A stretch of DNA of 64,000 bases from Thermovirga sp. (GCF_017656375.1 NZ_JACDOB010000001.1:186001-250000); one strand, 5' to 3'. Shown: positions 1 through 8,186, counted from the first letter of the stretch. Notes: generated by a model from the letters alone, not told the origin. A program made the numbers and translations.

Positions 1-417
1 CTCTACTTGCTCTACCAACGCCAGGGCTACTTCATCAAGTATTGTTTCTTTGTTCTCTATTGGTTGTTCCAAAACACCAGGAAGCGTCAAAAGATGCTCC
101 AATTTTATTTCATGCCCTAAAGATAGATCTTCCGCTATTTGAACAAGATTTCTCACGTATTCTTCCAATACTATTCTATTAACCTTTGGGACCTTGTATT
201 GTTCAGACCAACGAACATCTAACCTTACCAGTATTTTCCCTCTACTAGATTTAGATTTAATTATTGAGTTAAGTTGAGGTTCTAATCTAGCCAACTCTTT
301 AGGTAAACGAATGGAAATTTCGCTATATCTATGATTCACGCTTGAAATCTCAACTACAACCGTGCCCCATTCATAATCTTTCTCGGATCTTCCAAAACCT
401 GTCATACTTCGAAACAA
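1..417 (-). CDS. yicC: YicC/YloC family protein, N-terminal part (runs off the window start)
   Basis: The 139 codons visible start with the family's typical N-terminus MFRSMTGFGR; members usually begin M-I-R-S-M-T-G-F-G. I chose a TTG start at 417 because an AGGGGAG ribosome-binding site lies 6 nt upstream and it restores the conserved residues before the internal ATG at 405. The sequence SVNHRYSEISIRLP also matches the conserved N-terminal domain. The C-terminal half lies outside the window. YicC proteins are conserved in bacteria and are reported as endoribonuclease-related; a precise role here is not deducible. It lies 73 nt beyond plsC on the same strand. Confidence 0.85.
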   Translation of the reverse strand, partial: MFRSMTGFGRSEKDYEWGTVVVEISSVNHRYSEISIRLPKELARLEPQLNSIIKSKSSRGKILVRLDVRWSEQYKVPKVNRIVLEEYVRNLVQIAEDLSLGHEIKLEHLLTLPGVLEQPIENKETILDEVALALVEQVE

Positions 418-490
418 GAATATCTCCCCTTCCAGCTAAAAGCCACACACTCACGTTTCCCCTAATATTTGCTATTTACATACATTACAC

Positions 491-1141
491 TCAGTAGTTT
501 TCTACTTCTTCTCTCAGCGCTGAAAGCCTTTTTGCAACTTCTTCTGTAATCAGCCTTCTTAATTCCTTAGAAGAAGATGATTTTCCCTTGAAATCTTTGG
601 GGTCCAAGGCTTCCCCAAAATCAACTATAATTTTATAAGGCTTGAAAACCTTTGCATACTTAGGTAAAGCTTTAAAGGTTCCCTCGACCCATACCGGAAC
701 AATCGCTGCTCCAGTTTTGGCCGACAGCATAGCTACACCTTCTTCCAAAGGTTGCAGCTTCCCATCTGAGGATCTGCTCCCTTCTGGAAAAACTAACACA
801 CTCTCCCCAGCCTCAAGAATAGATATTAATTGTTTTAATGCAGAAGCTGCCCCCTGAACGTCTTCTCTTTTGGCTGGGATAGCACCTAGCCATTTAATCA
901 AAGTCCCCAATAAGGGAATTTTAAACAAACTAGATTTTGCTAGATATCTAAGCCTTCTGGGATAAGCACATCCTATAATTATTGGATCCAAGTTACTACA
1001 ATGATTAGCAGCTATTATAACTGGCCCATCATTCTTAAGAGCCCGCTTTAACCCCATCACAGCCATCCTGTTATAAAAGGTAAAAATTATTCTACATAAA
1101 ATCCATGCTGACCAATATAAAAACTTATCGCTAAGACTCAT
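491..1141 (-). CDS. plsC: 1-acyl-sn-glycerol-3-phosphate acyltransferase (PlsC family)
   Basis: A 216-residue membrane-associated acyltransferase expected to convert lysophosphatidic acid to phosphatidic acid in phospholipid synthesis. The NHxxxxD catalytic motif is visible as NHCSNLD (His47, Asp52), and the substrate-binding motif FPEGSRS lies at residues 118-124. A hydrophobic N-terminal segment (about residues 8-23) would anchor it. The ATG start overlaps the end of cmk by 11 nt, with GAGG 9 nt upstream inside cmk, so translation is probably coupled. cmk-plsC adjacency is common in bacteria. The length is normal for the family. Confidence 0.93.
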   Translation of the reverse strand: MSLSDKFLYWSAWILCRIIFTFYNRMAVMGLKRALKNDGPVIIAANHCSNLDPIIIGCAYPRRLRYLAKSSLFKIPLLGTLIKWLGAIPAKREDVQGAASALKQLISILEAGESVLVFPEGSRSSDGKLQPLEEGVAMLSAKTGAAIVPVWVEGTFKALPKYAKVFKPYKIIVDFGEALDPKDFKGKSSSSKELRRLITEEVAKRLSALREEVENY

Positions 1142-1832
1142 TTGTTCTTTCCTCTGTGCGTAATAATTTTTCTGCTAGCCCTACCACTTTCTCCGCTATT
1201 TGATCTGCCGAAAAGCCAGTGCTATCTATCACAAATGCTCCATCAGGCACCCTGAGAGGGCAATTTTCCCTCTTAGTATCTTCTTCGTCCCTTTTTTTAA
1301 GCTGAGCTTCCACTTCCGCCAATGAAAGATCCCTTCCATTGGCCCTCAAATCTTTCCAGCGCCTTTTGGCCCTTTCTTTAAGCTCCGCCACAAGGTATAT
1401 TTTCAAAACCGCATTCGGGAAAACTACCGTTCCCATGTCTCTACCATCAGCAACAATGTTGCCTAATGTGCCAATTTTCCTTTGAATTTCCAGGAGTTTC
1501 CTTCTCACTGCGCCCAACTTTGCATATGCTGAAACTGTTGTTTCAATCTCAACTGTCCTTATTTCTGCTGAGACATCTCGGTCACCCAAGTATATTCTTT
1601 CATTATCAAAGAAGATTTCTACGTTTGATAATGCTTCTCTCATCTCTTCTGATTCAACAGGGGGAATTTTTCTTCCAATCAAGTATAGGGCTATTGCACG
1701 GTACAAGGCCCCTGTATCCAAATATTCATATCCTAAAATATTGGCAACTTTCTTTGCTACCGTACTTTTACCTGCTCCAGCAGGCCCATCAATAGTTATA
1801 ATCGTAAATGCTCCATTTTTTTCATTACACAT
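1131..1832 (-). CDS. cmk: cytidylate (CMP/dCMP) kinase
   Basis: A 233-residue cytosolic kinase phosphorylating CMP and dCMP with ATP in pyrimidine nucleotide salvage. The P-loop GPAGAGKS is at residues 16-23, and the family motifs YLDTGALYRA and the DGRDMGTVVFP stretch are present, as is the arginine-rich lid region. Length is typical (about 220-230). It sits in a minus-strand run of housekeeping genes: the pseudouridine synthase gene ends (at 1851) 18 nt before it, and plsC overlaps its 3' end. Confidence 0.95.
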   Translation of the reverse strand: MCNEKNGAFTIITIDGPAGAGKSTVAKKVANILGYEYLDTGALYRAIALYLIGRKIPPVESEEMREALSNVEIFFDNERIYLGDRDVSAEIRTVEIETTVSAYAKLGAVRRKLLEIQRKIGTLGNIVADGRDMGTVVFPNAVLKIYLVAELKERAKRRWKDLRANGRDLSLAEVEAQLKKRDEEDTKRENCPLRVPDGAFVIDSTGFSADQIAEKVVGLAEKLLRTEERTNES

Positions 1833-1850
1833 ATTTCCCTTTCTATCCTC

Positions 1851-2588
1851 CTATACGTATCCCCCTGATTTTATAAGCAGTAAGAGGCTTCTTAATGAAA
1901 CTTCTTTAAATGCTCCACATGGAAGGTCCTTTAGAACCATTTCCCCTATGGATCTCCTAACCAATCTTACCACCCTAAGATCAGCATGTTGGGCTATAAC
2001 TCTAATTTCTCTTTTTCTGCCTTCTCCTAAAACGATTTTAACCCACTGCCCATTAGGAGGTCTTCTCATTATAGCAACTTCTTTAGGATACACATGAACA
2101 CCATCCACAACAGTACCTTTTTTTAATCTCGTAAGTTCCGAATTACTCAGCGGCTTATTCATTAAAACTTCGTATGTTTTAGTTATTCCGCTACTGGGAT
2201 GAGTTATATTGAAAGCAAAATCTCCGTCATTTGTTAAAATAATTAACCCCTCGGACATCTTATCGAGCCTTCCAACAGGGAAAAGCCCTAGTCCTTTATA
2301 TTTCTCAGGCAACAAAGAAAAAATTGTAGTGTTATGTTTATCTTTTACAGCACACACGCATCCTTTTGGCTTATGGAAAACCAGATAGACAAGTTTTAAC
2401 GGTTTTATTCCCCTACCATCAACTTCAACGTGATCATCTATTCCCACTCTAATATAGAAAGATCCGGCCAACTTCCCGTTAACCTTCACACGGCCAGACT
2501 TTATAAGGTCTTCCACACTTCTCCTAGAACCTAATCCGCAAAGGGCAAGATAACGATTCAGACGCAACTTTTCCATTTCTTCATTCAT
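1851..2588 (-). CDS. rluB: RluB/RsuA-type rRNA pseudouridine synthase
   Basis: A 245-residue protein with an N-terminal S4 RNA-binding domain (LRLNRYLALCGLGSRRS onward) and a pseudouridine synthase catalytic domain containing GRLDKMSEGLIILTNDG, where the Asp of GRLD is the catalytic residue. It isomerises a uridine in rRNA, probably 23S by resemblance to RluB; RsuA-type 16S specificity cannot be excluded. A longer frame extends to 2654, but the extra residues resemble no S4 domain. The ATG at 2588 overlaps scpB by 8 nt; an ATG at 2576 is an alternative. The scpA-scpB-rluB order is common in Firmicutes and related phyla. Confidence 0.9.
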   Translation of the reverse strand: MNEEMEKLRLNRYLALCGLGSRRSVEDLIKSGRVKVNGKLAGSFYIRVGIDDHVEVDGRGIKPLKLVYLVFHKPKGCVCAVKDKHNTTIFSLLPEKYKGLGLFPVGRLDKMSEGLIILTNDGDFAFNITHPSSGITKTYEVLMNKPLSNSELTRLKKGTVVDGVHVYPKEVAIMRRPPNGQWVKIVLGEGRKREIRVIAQHADLRVVRLVRRSIGEMVLKDLPCGAFKEVSLRSLLLLIKSGGYV

Positions 2589-3153
2589 GCCTCTCGATCT
2601 CAGCAGCCTTACTTTCATTATCCTCACTGGAATACATCTCCTGAATTTCCTCAAGGGTTGGTAGATCAGATATAGCGTTTAGGCCAAATATTTCTAAAAA
2701 TTTATCAGTAGTCCTATACAAAAGAGGAGTGCCGGTGCCCTTCTTCCTCCCCGCTACTCTTATCAATCCATTTGTAAGTAGTGTTTCTAAAACTTTGTCA
2801 CATCTTACCCCTCTTATCTCCTCTATCTCTGATCTCGTAACAGGCTGACTGAAGGCTACCACAGCCAAAGTTTCCAAAGCTGCTTTACTTAACTTTGGGC
2901 GATTAGCAACTTCCTTATCAAAAAGGGTTTCTACTACTTCAGATAAATCTGGTGCCGTTACTATCTGCCATCCTCCTGACAAGCGGCGAATCCTCAAACC
3001 ATGAAATTTTTCATAATGATCCGAAAGCTCTAAAAGGGATTCTCTGATCACTTTAAGAGATACACCTATAACTTCAGACAACCTTTCCTCTGAAAGAGGC
3101 TCTTGAGACACAAACAACAAGGCCTCAATTGATTGAGCCACCAGCGAAAGCAC
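2581..3153 (-). CDS. scpB: segregation and condensation protein ScpB
   Basis: A 190-residue winged-helix protein, the second non-SMC subunit of the SMC-ScpA-ScpB condensin that organises and segregates the chromosome. The hallmark N-terminus IEALLFVSQEPLSEERL and the second winged-helix stretch KAALETLAVVAFSQPVTRSEIEEIRG are clear. Start is GTG at 3153 with GGAGG 7 nt upstream. It overlaps the end of scpA by 29 nt, which implies translational coupling, and overlaps the downstream pseudouridine synthase by 8 nt. Confidence 0.93.
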   Translation of the reverse strand: MLSLVAQSIEALLFVSQEPLSEERLSEVIGVSLKVIRESLLELSDHYEKFHGLRIRRLSGGWQIVTAPDLSEVVETLFDKEVANRPKLSKAALETLAVVAFSQPVTRSEIEEIRGVRCDKVLETLLTNGLIRVAGRKKGTGTPLLYRTTDKFLEIFGLNAISDLPTLEEIQEMYSSEDNESKAAEIERHE

Positions 3154-3916
3154 TAGGCTCCCTCCATACTATCAAAGTATCAAAGTATCTATTTTGCGCA
3201 ATTTTTATTAATCCCAACCTACACATCTCTAATAAAGCCAATAACGTAATTATTATTTCCGTTCTGTCTTTAGCCCCAGTTAGCAATTCGCCAAGCTCAG
3301 ATTTGTGTTTAATCTCGAGAACCTCCTTCAATTGCTCTATCTTTCTTTCTACCTGAACCTCCTCCGGCACCGTTTCAAAAACCGTATTCCCAGATTTATC
3401 AGCGTTCCGAACTTTCAGGTATTGCATTTCTTTTTTCTTTAGATAAAGCTTGAGCCACAGCAGAGAAAGGTTATAAAGGTCCCCTACTACATATACAGCA
3501 GAACCATCCTCCAAAGGCCTTTCTACGAGCCTACTATAACATTTATCAGCAGCATCCTTAAGGTCCTTCAAGTAATAAGCCGCAAATCTATACGGCTTAT
3601 ATTGTCTCAAAACATCTTCCAATTCAAAATTTTCTATGCTTTCTTGGCATTCTACACACTGGTCTTGGCTTGATTTATCAGGGAATAAGGCCTTTATTTT
3701 CATAAGAAGTATCTTGGAAACAAGTGCAAAAATCTCTGCAACCTTCCCCAAAGGCACATCTTTAGTTTCCATAAGGTATCTAGAATAAATATCAACCAAA
3801 TCGCTCACTCTAATAGAAGAAACCTGTATTTCTTTGTTTTCAACAAGGTTACAAAGAAGATCAAGGGGACCTGCAAAGTCCCCTATTTCCACTTGTAAAA
3901 TATCCCTATTGAACAA
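3125..3916 (-). CDS. scpA: segregation and condensation protein ScpA
   Basis: A 263-residue kleisin-type subunit bridging SMC and ScpB. The conserved opening FAGPLDLLCNLVENKEIQVSSIRVSDLV-type sequence (about residues 14-40) identifies the family, and the C-terminal helical and winged-helix segment (ITLLALLEMCRLGLIKIAQN) binds the SMC head. The start is a TTG at 3916 with GAGG about 9 nt upstream. trpS ends 21 nt before this gene, so the two may be co-transcribed. A CVEC motif near residue 90 is unremarkable. Confidence 0.92.
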   Translation of the reverse strand: MFNRDILQVEIGDFAGPLDLLCNLVENKEIQVSSIRVSDLVDIYSRYLMETKDVPLGKVAEIFALVSKILLMKIKALFPDKSSQDQCVECQESIENFELEDVLRQYKPYRFAAYYLKDLKDAADKCYSRLVERPLEDGSAVYVVGDLYNLSLLWLKLYLKKKEMQYLKVRNADKSGNTVFETVPEEVQVERKIEQLKEVLEIKHKSELGELLTGAKDRTEIIITLLALLEMCRLGLIKIAQNRYFDTLIVWREPSAFAGGSIN

Positions 3917-3937
3917 ATCAATCCACCTCTGCCATTT

Positions 3938-4930
3938 TTAGCGATCAACAAAGCCTATTGCTTCTACAACTTCGCTCATCGTCTTAGCTGCCACTTCTCT
4001 TGCTAATTTAGCTCCTTCTCGTAATATATCCGTTACCTCGTCGCCGTGCTTTTCGTAATAGGTCCGTCGTTTTTGGATTGGCTCAAGCAAACTCATGACG
4101 TGACCGTACAAGGATCTTTTGCACTCTATACACCCTATACCAGCAGTTCTGCAACCTTCAGCCAAGTTTTCCCTCTCCGTATCGTCTTTATTAAAAACTT
4201 TATGCAGATCCCATACTGGACATTTCTCAGGATCACCGGGATCTTTACGTCTTTCTCTCGCCGGATCAGTCATCATAGTCCTGAGCTTCTCCCATATGAC
4301 TTCAGGAGTGTCAGCTATATCTATGGAATTACCATAGGATTTGCTCATTTTCCGCCCATCCGTTCCAGGCACTTTAGGAGTCTCCGTGAATAAACCTTCC
4401 GGCTCAGGGAAAATATCTCCGTAAAAATTGTTAAATCTTCTTGCTATTTCTCTCGTAAGTTCCAAATGAGCAGTCTGATCCTCTCCCACAGGTACCGCTT
4501 CACCCTTATACAATAAAATGTCTGATGCCATTAACACTGGATAGCCCAAGAAAGCATATGTGCTTAGATCTTTGTTTTTAATGTTAAGGATCTGGTCTTT
4601 ATAAGTAGGATTTCTTTCTAACCACCCCAAAGGAGTAACCATTGAGAGGGCCAAATGTAATTCTGTGTGATATGGAACATGGGATTGAATGAATATTGTA
4701 GCCTTATTCGGGTCCAATCCTGCAGCAAGCCAATCAAGAAAGACTTCCTTGCAATTAGACTTTATTTTAGAGCTATCCGCGTAATCTGACATCAATGCAT
4801 GCCAATCAACTATACAGTAAAAACATTCATTATCATCTTGTAATCTCACCCAATTGGTTAAAGCTCCCGCCAGATGACCTAGGTGCAACCTGCCTGTAGG
4901 TCGCATGCCGCTAAATATTCTTTTCCCCAT
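3938..4930 (-). CDS. trpS: tryptophanyl-tRNA synthetase
   Basis: A 330-residue class I synthetase that charges tRNA-Trp. The HIGH-type motif appears as HLGHL at residues 16-20 and the KMSKS loop is intact (about residue 195) in GRKMSKSYGNS. The ATG at 4930 is preferred over an in-frame GTG at 4939 because GAGG lies 8 nt upstream of it. Length is normal. The 45-nt gap upstream holds no T-box or leader peptide, so no tryptophan-responsive leader is visible. Confidence 0.96.
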   Translation of the reverse strand: MGKRIFSGMRPTGRLHLGHLAGALTNWVRLQDDNECFYCIVDWHALMSDYADSSKIKSNCKEVFLDWLAAGLDPNKATIFIQSHVPYHTELHLALSMVTPLGWLERNPTYKDQILNIKNKDLSTYAFLGYPVLMASDILLYKGEAVPVGEDQTAHLELTREIARRFNNFYGDIFPEPEGLFTETPKVPGTDGRKMSKSYGNSIDIADTPEVIWEKLRTMMTDPARERRKDPGDPEKCPVWDLHKVFNKDDTERENLAEGCRTAGIGCIECKRSLYGHVMSLLEPIQKRRTYYEKHGDEVTDILREGAKLAREVAAKTMSEVVEAIGFVDR

Positions 4931-4975
4931 GGTTTTCACCTCTTATTATTGAGATTGAGCGTTATTATTAGTATA

Positions 4976-5779
4976 TTAGCGCTTATATATTATTTTCTCC
5001 TCTTTAAAAGCCCCTGTAACTAGCACAACATCTACACCAACATAGGCTTTTATTTTTTCCGCAAGTGCCTGCATAGTCAAGTCTTCCATTTGGGCATGGC
5101 TCAATTCTATTAAGGATAACCCTGCATCTAAAGCTTCCTGTATCTGGTGATGTTTTAATTCAGCCGTGACAAAAGCACTGGCTCCAGCCCTTAAAGCTTC
5201 CTGCCACAAGTCGCCCCCCGCACCTTCGCACACTGCTACAGTGCTTATATTAGGGCAATCACCATAATATTTTACCCAAGAAAAGCTGCCTCTTGCTTTT
5301 ATTTCTTCTGCCAACGCCTCTGTATTTACTGGAAACTTTAATTTGCCTATAACTCCATCCCAGGATGGAGAAGGCAAATTGGGCCTCGGCAAAGAAATAG
5401 GTTCTAGCTCTACTAACCCAAGTTGCGAAGCTAGAAATTTATTCCCCCCATTGGGGGAAGTGTCCCAATTGGTATGGGCAGCTATAACATTAATGCCAAA
5501 CTGTATTGCTTTCTCTATAAGCTTACCTGTGTAAGAAGAAAAATCTATCTTTTTGATCGGGTGGAAAACAGGGGGGTGGTGGGTTACAATACAATTGCAT
5601 CCTTCTTGCACCGCTTTTTCCACACTTTTTATGCCAAGATCCAAGGACACCGCTATTTTTCTTACTTCCCGATCTCTAGATCCAATAATTAGACCACAAT
5701 TATCCCATTCATAAGCATAACAAAAAGGCGAAAAGGAATCGATAGCTTTCAATATCTTCTCTATCGTTACTGTACTCAT
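4976..5779 (-). CDS. Nif3-like dinuclear metal centre protein (YqfO/YbgI family)
   Basis: A 267-residue protein of the Nif3/YbgI family, whose members form toroidal oligomers with a two-metal site. Metal-binding signatures are visible: THHPPVFHP (His pair), AAHTNWD and a C-terminal ELSHAQMED. Members have been annotated as GTP cyclohydrolase I type 2, but that activity is not established for the family, so no enzyme name is given. Start is the ATG at 5779 with AGGAGG 9 nt upstream; an in-frame GTG at 5809 lies inside a hairpin and is unlikely. A tRNA-Met gene lies upstream. Confidence 0.85.
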   Translation of the reverse strand: MSTVTIEKILKAIDSFSPFCYAYEWDNCGLIIGSRDREVRKIAVSLDLGIKSVEKAVQEGCNCIVTHHPPVFHPIKKIDFSSYTGKLIEKAIQFGINVIAAHTNWDTSPNGGNKFLASQLGLVELEPISLPRPNLPSPSWDGVIGKLKFPVNTEALAEEIKARGSFSWVKYYGDCPNISTVAVCEGAGGDLWQEALRAGASAFVTAELKHHQIQEALDAGLSLIELSHAQMEDLTMQALAEKIKAYVGVDVVLVTGAFKEEKIIYKR

Positions 5780-5798
5780 TCTCCGTCTCCTCCTAATA

Positions 5799-5827
5799 AC
5801 TAAAGCCACCCTGTGGGTGGCTTTAGT
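5799..5827 (-). terminator. 13-bp hairpin between tRNA-Met and the Nif3-like gene
   Basis: ACTAAAGCCACCC (5799-5811) and GGGTGGCTTTAGT (5815-5827) form a perfect 13-bp stem with a 3-nt loop. On the minus strand it follows tRNA-Met by 12 nt and is followed by TTATTA, not a long T run, and then directly by the ribosome-binding site of the Nif3-like gene. It is probably a terminator or 3' processing structure for the tRNA, and possibly attenuates read-through into the next gene. Confidence 0.55.
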
Positions 5828-5839
5828 AGTTCTCTATAG

Positions 5840-5915
5840 TGGTGGGCCCACCTGGACTCGAACCAGGAACCTTCCGGTTATGAGCCGGTGGCTCTGCCAA
5901 TTGAGCTATGGGCCC
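5840..5915 (-). tRNA. tRNA-Met (anticodon CAU)
   Basis: A complete 76-nt cloverleaf on the minus strand: 7-bp acceptor GGGCCCA/TGGGCCC, D arm AGCTCAATTGGCAGAGC, anticodon loop CTCATAA (anticodon CAU), T arm with GTTCGAGTC, discriminator A and an encoded CCA end. The acceptor lacks the unpaired first base of initiator tRNA, so it is elongator Met or the lysidine-modified Ile2 tRNA, which shares the CAU anticodon. I favour Met but cannot separate them without a TilS-identity analysis. Confidence 0.9.
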
Positions 5916-5927
5916 TCCTCAGCTATG

Positions 5928-6110
5928 TTATTCAGTAACCTCTATGCAACTAACCGGACAACTATCAGCCGCTTCCTGCGCGCACTCCGCACCTTCCGGC
6001 CTTATAACTCTGGCTTTTCCTGCATCTTCGTTTAGCTCGAAGACTTCGGGGCATATCTGAGCGCAAACCCCGCACCCTATACACTCTTCCTGGTTTAGGT
6101 TAACTTTCAC
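5928..6110 (-). CDS. [4Fe-4S] ferredoxin
   Basis: A 60-residue soluble electron carrier. The cluster ligands are CIGCGVCAQICP plus a distal SCPVSC. Three cysteines of the first motif and one of the last bind a single [4Fe-4S] cluster, as in Thermotoga-type ferredoxins; the remaining two could form a disulfide. I chose the GTG at 6110 because a near-perfect AGGAGGTGA ribosome-binding site is 8 nt upstream, which removes 19 unrelated residues of the longer frame. It lies between purR and tRNA-Met, 61 nt after purR, so it may be the last gene of the ispE-purR unit. Confidence 0.9.
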   Translation of the reverse strand: MKVNLNQEECIGCGVCAQICPEVFELNEDAGKARVIRPEGAECAQEAADSCPVSCIEVTE

Positions 6111-6171
6111 GGAGTTGGTCACCTCCTCCCGAGGGGCAATTCTAACGCACGTTAGGCTTTTAGTCAAACCC

Positions 6172-6975
6172 CTACAGAGATTTTTCTACAGAAATTTTTA
6201 CGGTTCCGTCTTTTTCCTTATTCATCCTCAAAAGAGCTCTATAATCATCAACAGCTTTTTCCATCGGTTCCGCTGAAACCATAAAAACTCCAACTCCCAC
6301 AGGAGTAGCTCCAAACTCCTTTGCCACAGCCATCATCCCAGAAACTGTACTACCACCCCGCATGAAATCATCTATTATCAGCACACGACTACCCCTGGGC
6401 AGGTTACGGGTTCCCATAAACATAGTTCTTATTTCTCCTCTAGCTGCCTGATAGTGCACGGAAACTGCTGGACCATCACTGGCTCTATTTCTGAATCGGC
6501 AAACAGCTAATGGAAGACCAAGATGAAAAGCTGTAAAAATGGCAAGAGGAATGCCTTTTACTTCAGAAGTCATCACTATATCCGCACCAGCTACGGAAAA
6601 ATCGGAAGCCAAAATATATCCTAACCGAGAGGCATATTGAGGATTAAAAAGAATATCACTATAGTAAACCAAAGATCCAGGAAGCAGCCTGTTTTGATCT
6701 TCCAAAAGAACTGCTATTTCCTCTAGCCACATTTTTCTTATGTCTTCCCGCAAGAAAGGCTTCAGAAAAGCTCCGCCACCTCTGCCTTTACTGACATTTA
6801 TCCTGCCTATGCCTTCCTTTGCTAGAGAACTATCTATAATGCAAATGTCATCGCTTATCACGGTCTTTGAGACCCCAAATTGTTTGGCCATCTCTGTCAA
6901 CGATACAGATTCGCTCGGAGAAAATAGGAAACCTCTTACCATCCCTATCAATCTCTCTATTCGTTCTGTTTTCAT
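6172..6975 (-). CDS. purR: purine operon repressor PurR (Bacillus type)
   Basis: A 267-residue regulator with an N-terminal winged helix (SLTEMAKQFGVSKTVISDD, about residues 25-45) and a C-terminal phosphoribosyltransferase-like domain. The PRPP-binding signature is visible as VLIIDDFMRGGST. In Bacillus subtilis this family represses pur genes and is released by PRPP. I chose the ATG at 6975 with GGAG 8 nt upstream over the GTG at 6984. It abuts ispE: the ispE stop overlaps this region by a few bases, so the two are co-transcribed. Its likely target, the pur operon, is 9 kb away on the other strand. Confidence 0.93.
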   Translation of the reverse strand: MKTERIERLIGMVRGFLFSPSESVSLTEMAKQFGVSKTVISDDICIIDSSLAKEGIGRINVSKGRGGGAFLKPFLREDIRKMWLEEIAVLLEDQNRLLPGSLVYYSDILFNPQYASRLGYILASDFSVAGADIVMTSEVKGIPLAIFTAFHLGLPLAVCRFRNRASDGPAVSVHYQAARGEIRTMFMGTRNLPRGSRVLIIDDFMRGGSTVSGMMAVAKEFGATPVGVGVFMVSAEPMEKAVDDYRALLRMNKEKDGTVKISVEKSL

Positions 6976-6980
6976 TCGCC

Positions 6981-7841
6981 TCACTCCATTACTATTATCG
7001 ATTGAATTTCTTCAACATTATTTAATGCTTCTGCAGATAAATATGCCGCAGAAGGCTCTTCAAATAAAGCAAAACAACTGCTTCCACTCCCGCTTATTCC
7101 CCAAGCATTTGCTCCAGTTTTCTTAAAATGCTCGAAGAAAAATTGATAAGATGGGTATTTATTAATCAAAACATAGCTGAAGTCATTTGGCAAAAAACCT
7201 ACCTTCTCCCCAGAATTCAAAGCTTTTACCAAATCTAACGCCTCCTGACATGCCTTATCCTCCTCGTTCTTCCCAGGTATACCTAGTTTGTCCACAAGCT
7301 CAAAAGCTTTTTTTGTGAAGGACATCCACTTAGGGATAAGTATCAATTTGCTAAAATGACTTTGAAGCTTGACATCCCCTACAATTACCCTTTCTCCTAT
7401 GCCACCGACAATAGCACAATTATATCTACTTGAAAGGAAAGGCACATCTGCTCCAATGGATGCTTTATCTTCGACCTTAACTTTTCTACCGGATATACCC
7501 TCAATCCAAGATATAAGAGCTGCAGCATTTCCGCTTCCTGCTCCTAGCCCACCCCCTGGAGGGGCTGTCTTCCAAAGTACTATATCCAATTTAGGTATAT
7601 TCCACCCCTTACTCCTAAATTCCTGCAAGACTTTTATGAGAATATTTTCTCCTTCAATTCTCCTTGCCCCTAAAACCTTTATTTGATCACAATCGCCACT
7701 ATCCAGTTTTTGTCTAATAGTCAACTTCTCCCAACATGGCAACTTGAGAAAACAACTACATAAATCATGATAACCATTTGGCTGTTTACCTAAAATCCTA
7801 AGGGTCAAATTCAACTTAGCAGGACTGAAGATAGTAACCAC
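6981..7841 (-). CDS. ispE: 4-diphosphocytidyl-2-C-methyl-D-erythritol kinase
   Basis: A 286-residue GHMP kinase of the MEP isoprenoid pathway. The opening SPAKLNLTLRILGKQPNGYH and the ATP-binding glycine-rich motif PGGGLGAGSGNAA (residues 95-107) are diagnostic, and the C-terminal GISGSGSSCFALF motif is intact. The start is GTG at 7841 with GGAGG 7 nt upstream. A strong terminator ends only a few bases before that ribosome-binding site, so ispE-purR either uses read-through from veg or a promoter overlapping the hairpin. Confidence 0.95.
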   Translation of the reverse strand: MVTIFSPAKLNLTLRILGKQPNGYHDLCSCFLKLPCWEKLTIRQKLDSGDCDQIKVLGARRIEGENILIKVLQEFRSKGWNIPKLDIVLWKTAPPGGGLGAGSGNAAALISWIEGISGRKVKVEDKASIGADVPFLSSRYNCAIVGGIGERVIVGDVKLQSHFSKLILIPKWMSFTKKAFELVDKLGIPGKNEEDKACQEALDLVKALNSGEKVGFLPNDFSYVLINKYPSYQFFFEHFKKTGANAWGISGSGSSCFALFEEPSAAYLSAEALNNVEEIQSIIVME

Positions 7842-7852
7842 ACGAGCACCTC

Positions 7853-7881
7853 CAAAAGAAAACCCCGGCTAGAAGCCGGGG
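7853..7881 (-). terminator. rho-independent terminator after veg, abutting the ispE ribosome-binding site
   Basis: On the minus strand CCCCGGCT-TCT-AGCCGGGG (7863-7881) is followed by TTTTCTTTT, a classic intrinsic terminator. It lies 22 nt past the veg stop codon. The T tract runs straight into the GGAGG of ispE, leaving no room for a separate promoter downstream. Confidence 0.85.
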
Positions 7882-7902
7882 CAGACTGGAAAGCACAAAC
7901 AT

Positions 7903-8154
7903 TTAAAACTGCATCAACTGTTCTTTCTCTGGTAATATTTCTAATTCCACTTCTTTAGTAAGCAGTTCAGCGTAACTGAAAGATACAGTACTATGCTGTG
8001 ATTCTACATACAAAGTAAAAACATGAGGATATGTTTCAGTTATTACTCCCAACTTCTCCTCTGTTTTCCGTCTTCCCTTTAGAGCTTTGTAGCGCACCTT
8101 GTGCCCTTTGTACAACTTAACCCTATTCCTTATAGCCGAAAGACTGGGGCTCAT
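7903..8154 (-). CDS. veg: Veg family protein
   Basis: An 83-residue protein of the Veg family (DUF1021), small basic proteins best known from Bacillus, where Veg stimulates biofilm formation. The core IRNRVKLYKGHKVRYKALKGRRK is conserved. The ATG at 8154 has GGAG 8 nt upstream; a longer frame to 8196 is unlikely because it would run back to the promoter region. Position upstream of ispE and purR repeats the Bacillus order. A good promoter and a terminator bracket the gene. Confidence 0.85.
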   Translation of the reverse strand: MSPSLSAIRNRVKLYKGHKVRYKALKGRRKTEEKLGVITETYPHVFTLYVESQHSTVSFSYAELLTKEVELEILPEKEQLMQF

Positions 8155-8186
8155 ATTAGTCACTCCACATAACAGCAATTTGTAAC

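Noticed and set aside
4931-4975. A tryptophan-responsive leader before trpS
   Set aside because: The gap is only 45 nt and holds no T-box core or Trp-rich frame.
5817-6035. Plus-strand frame with WTRTRNLPVMSRWLCQLSYGP
   Set aside because: Antisense translation of the tRNA-Met gene.
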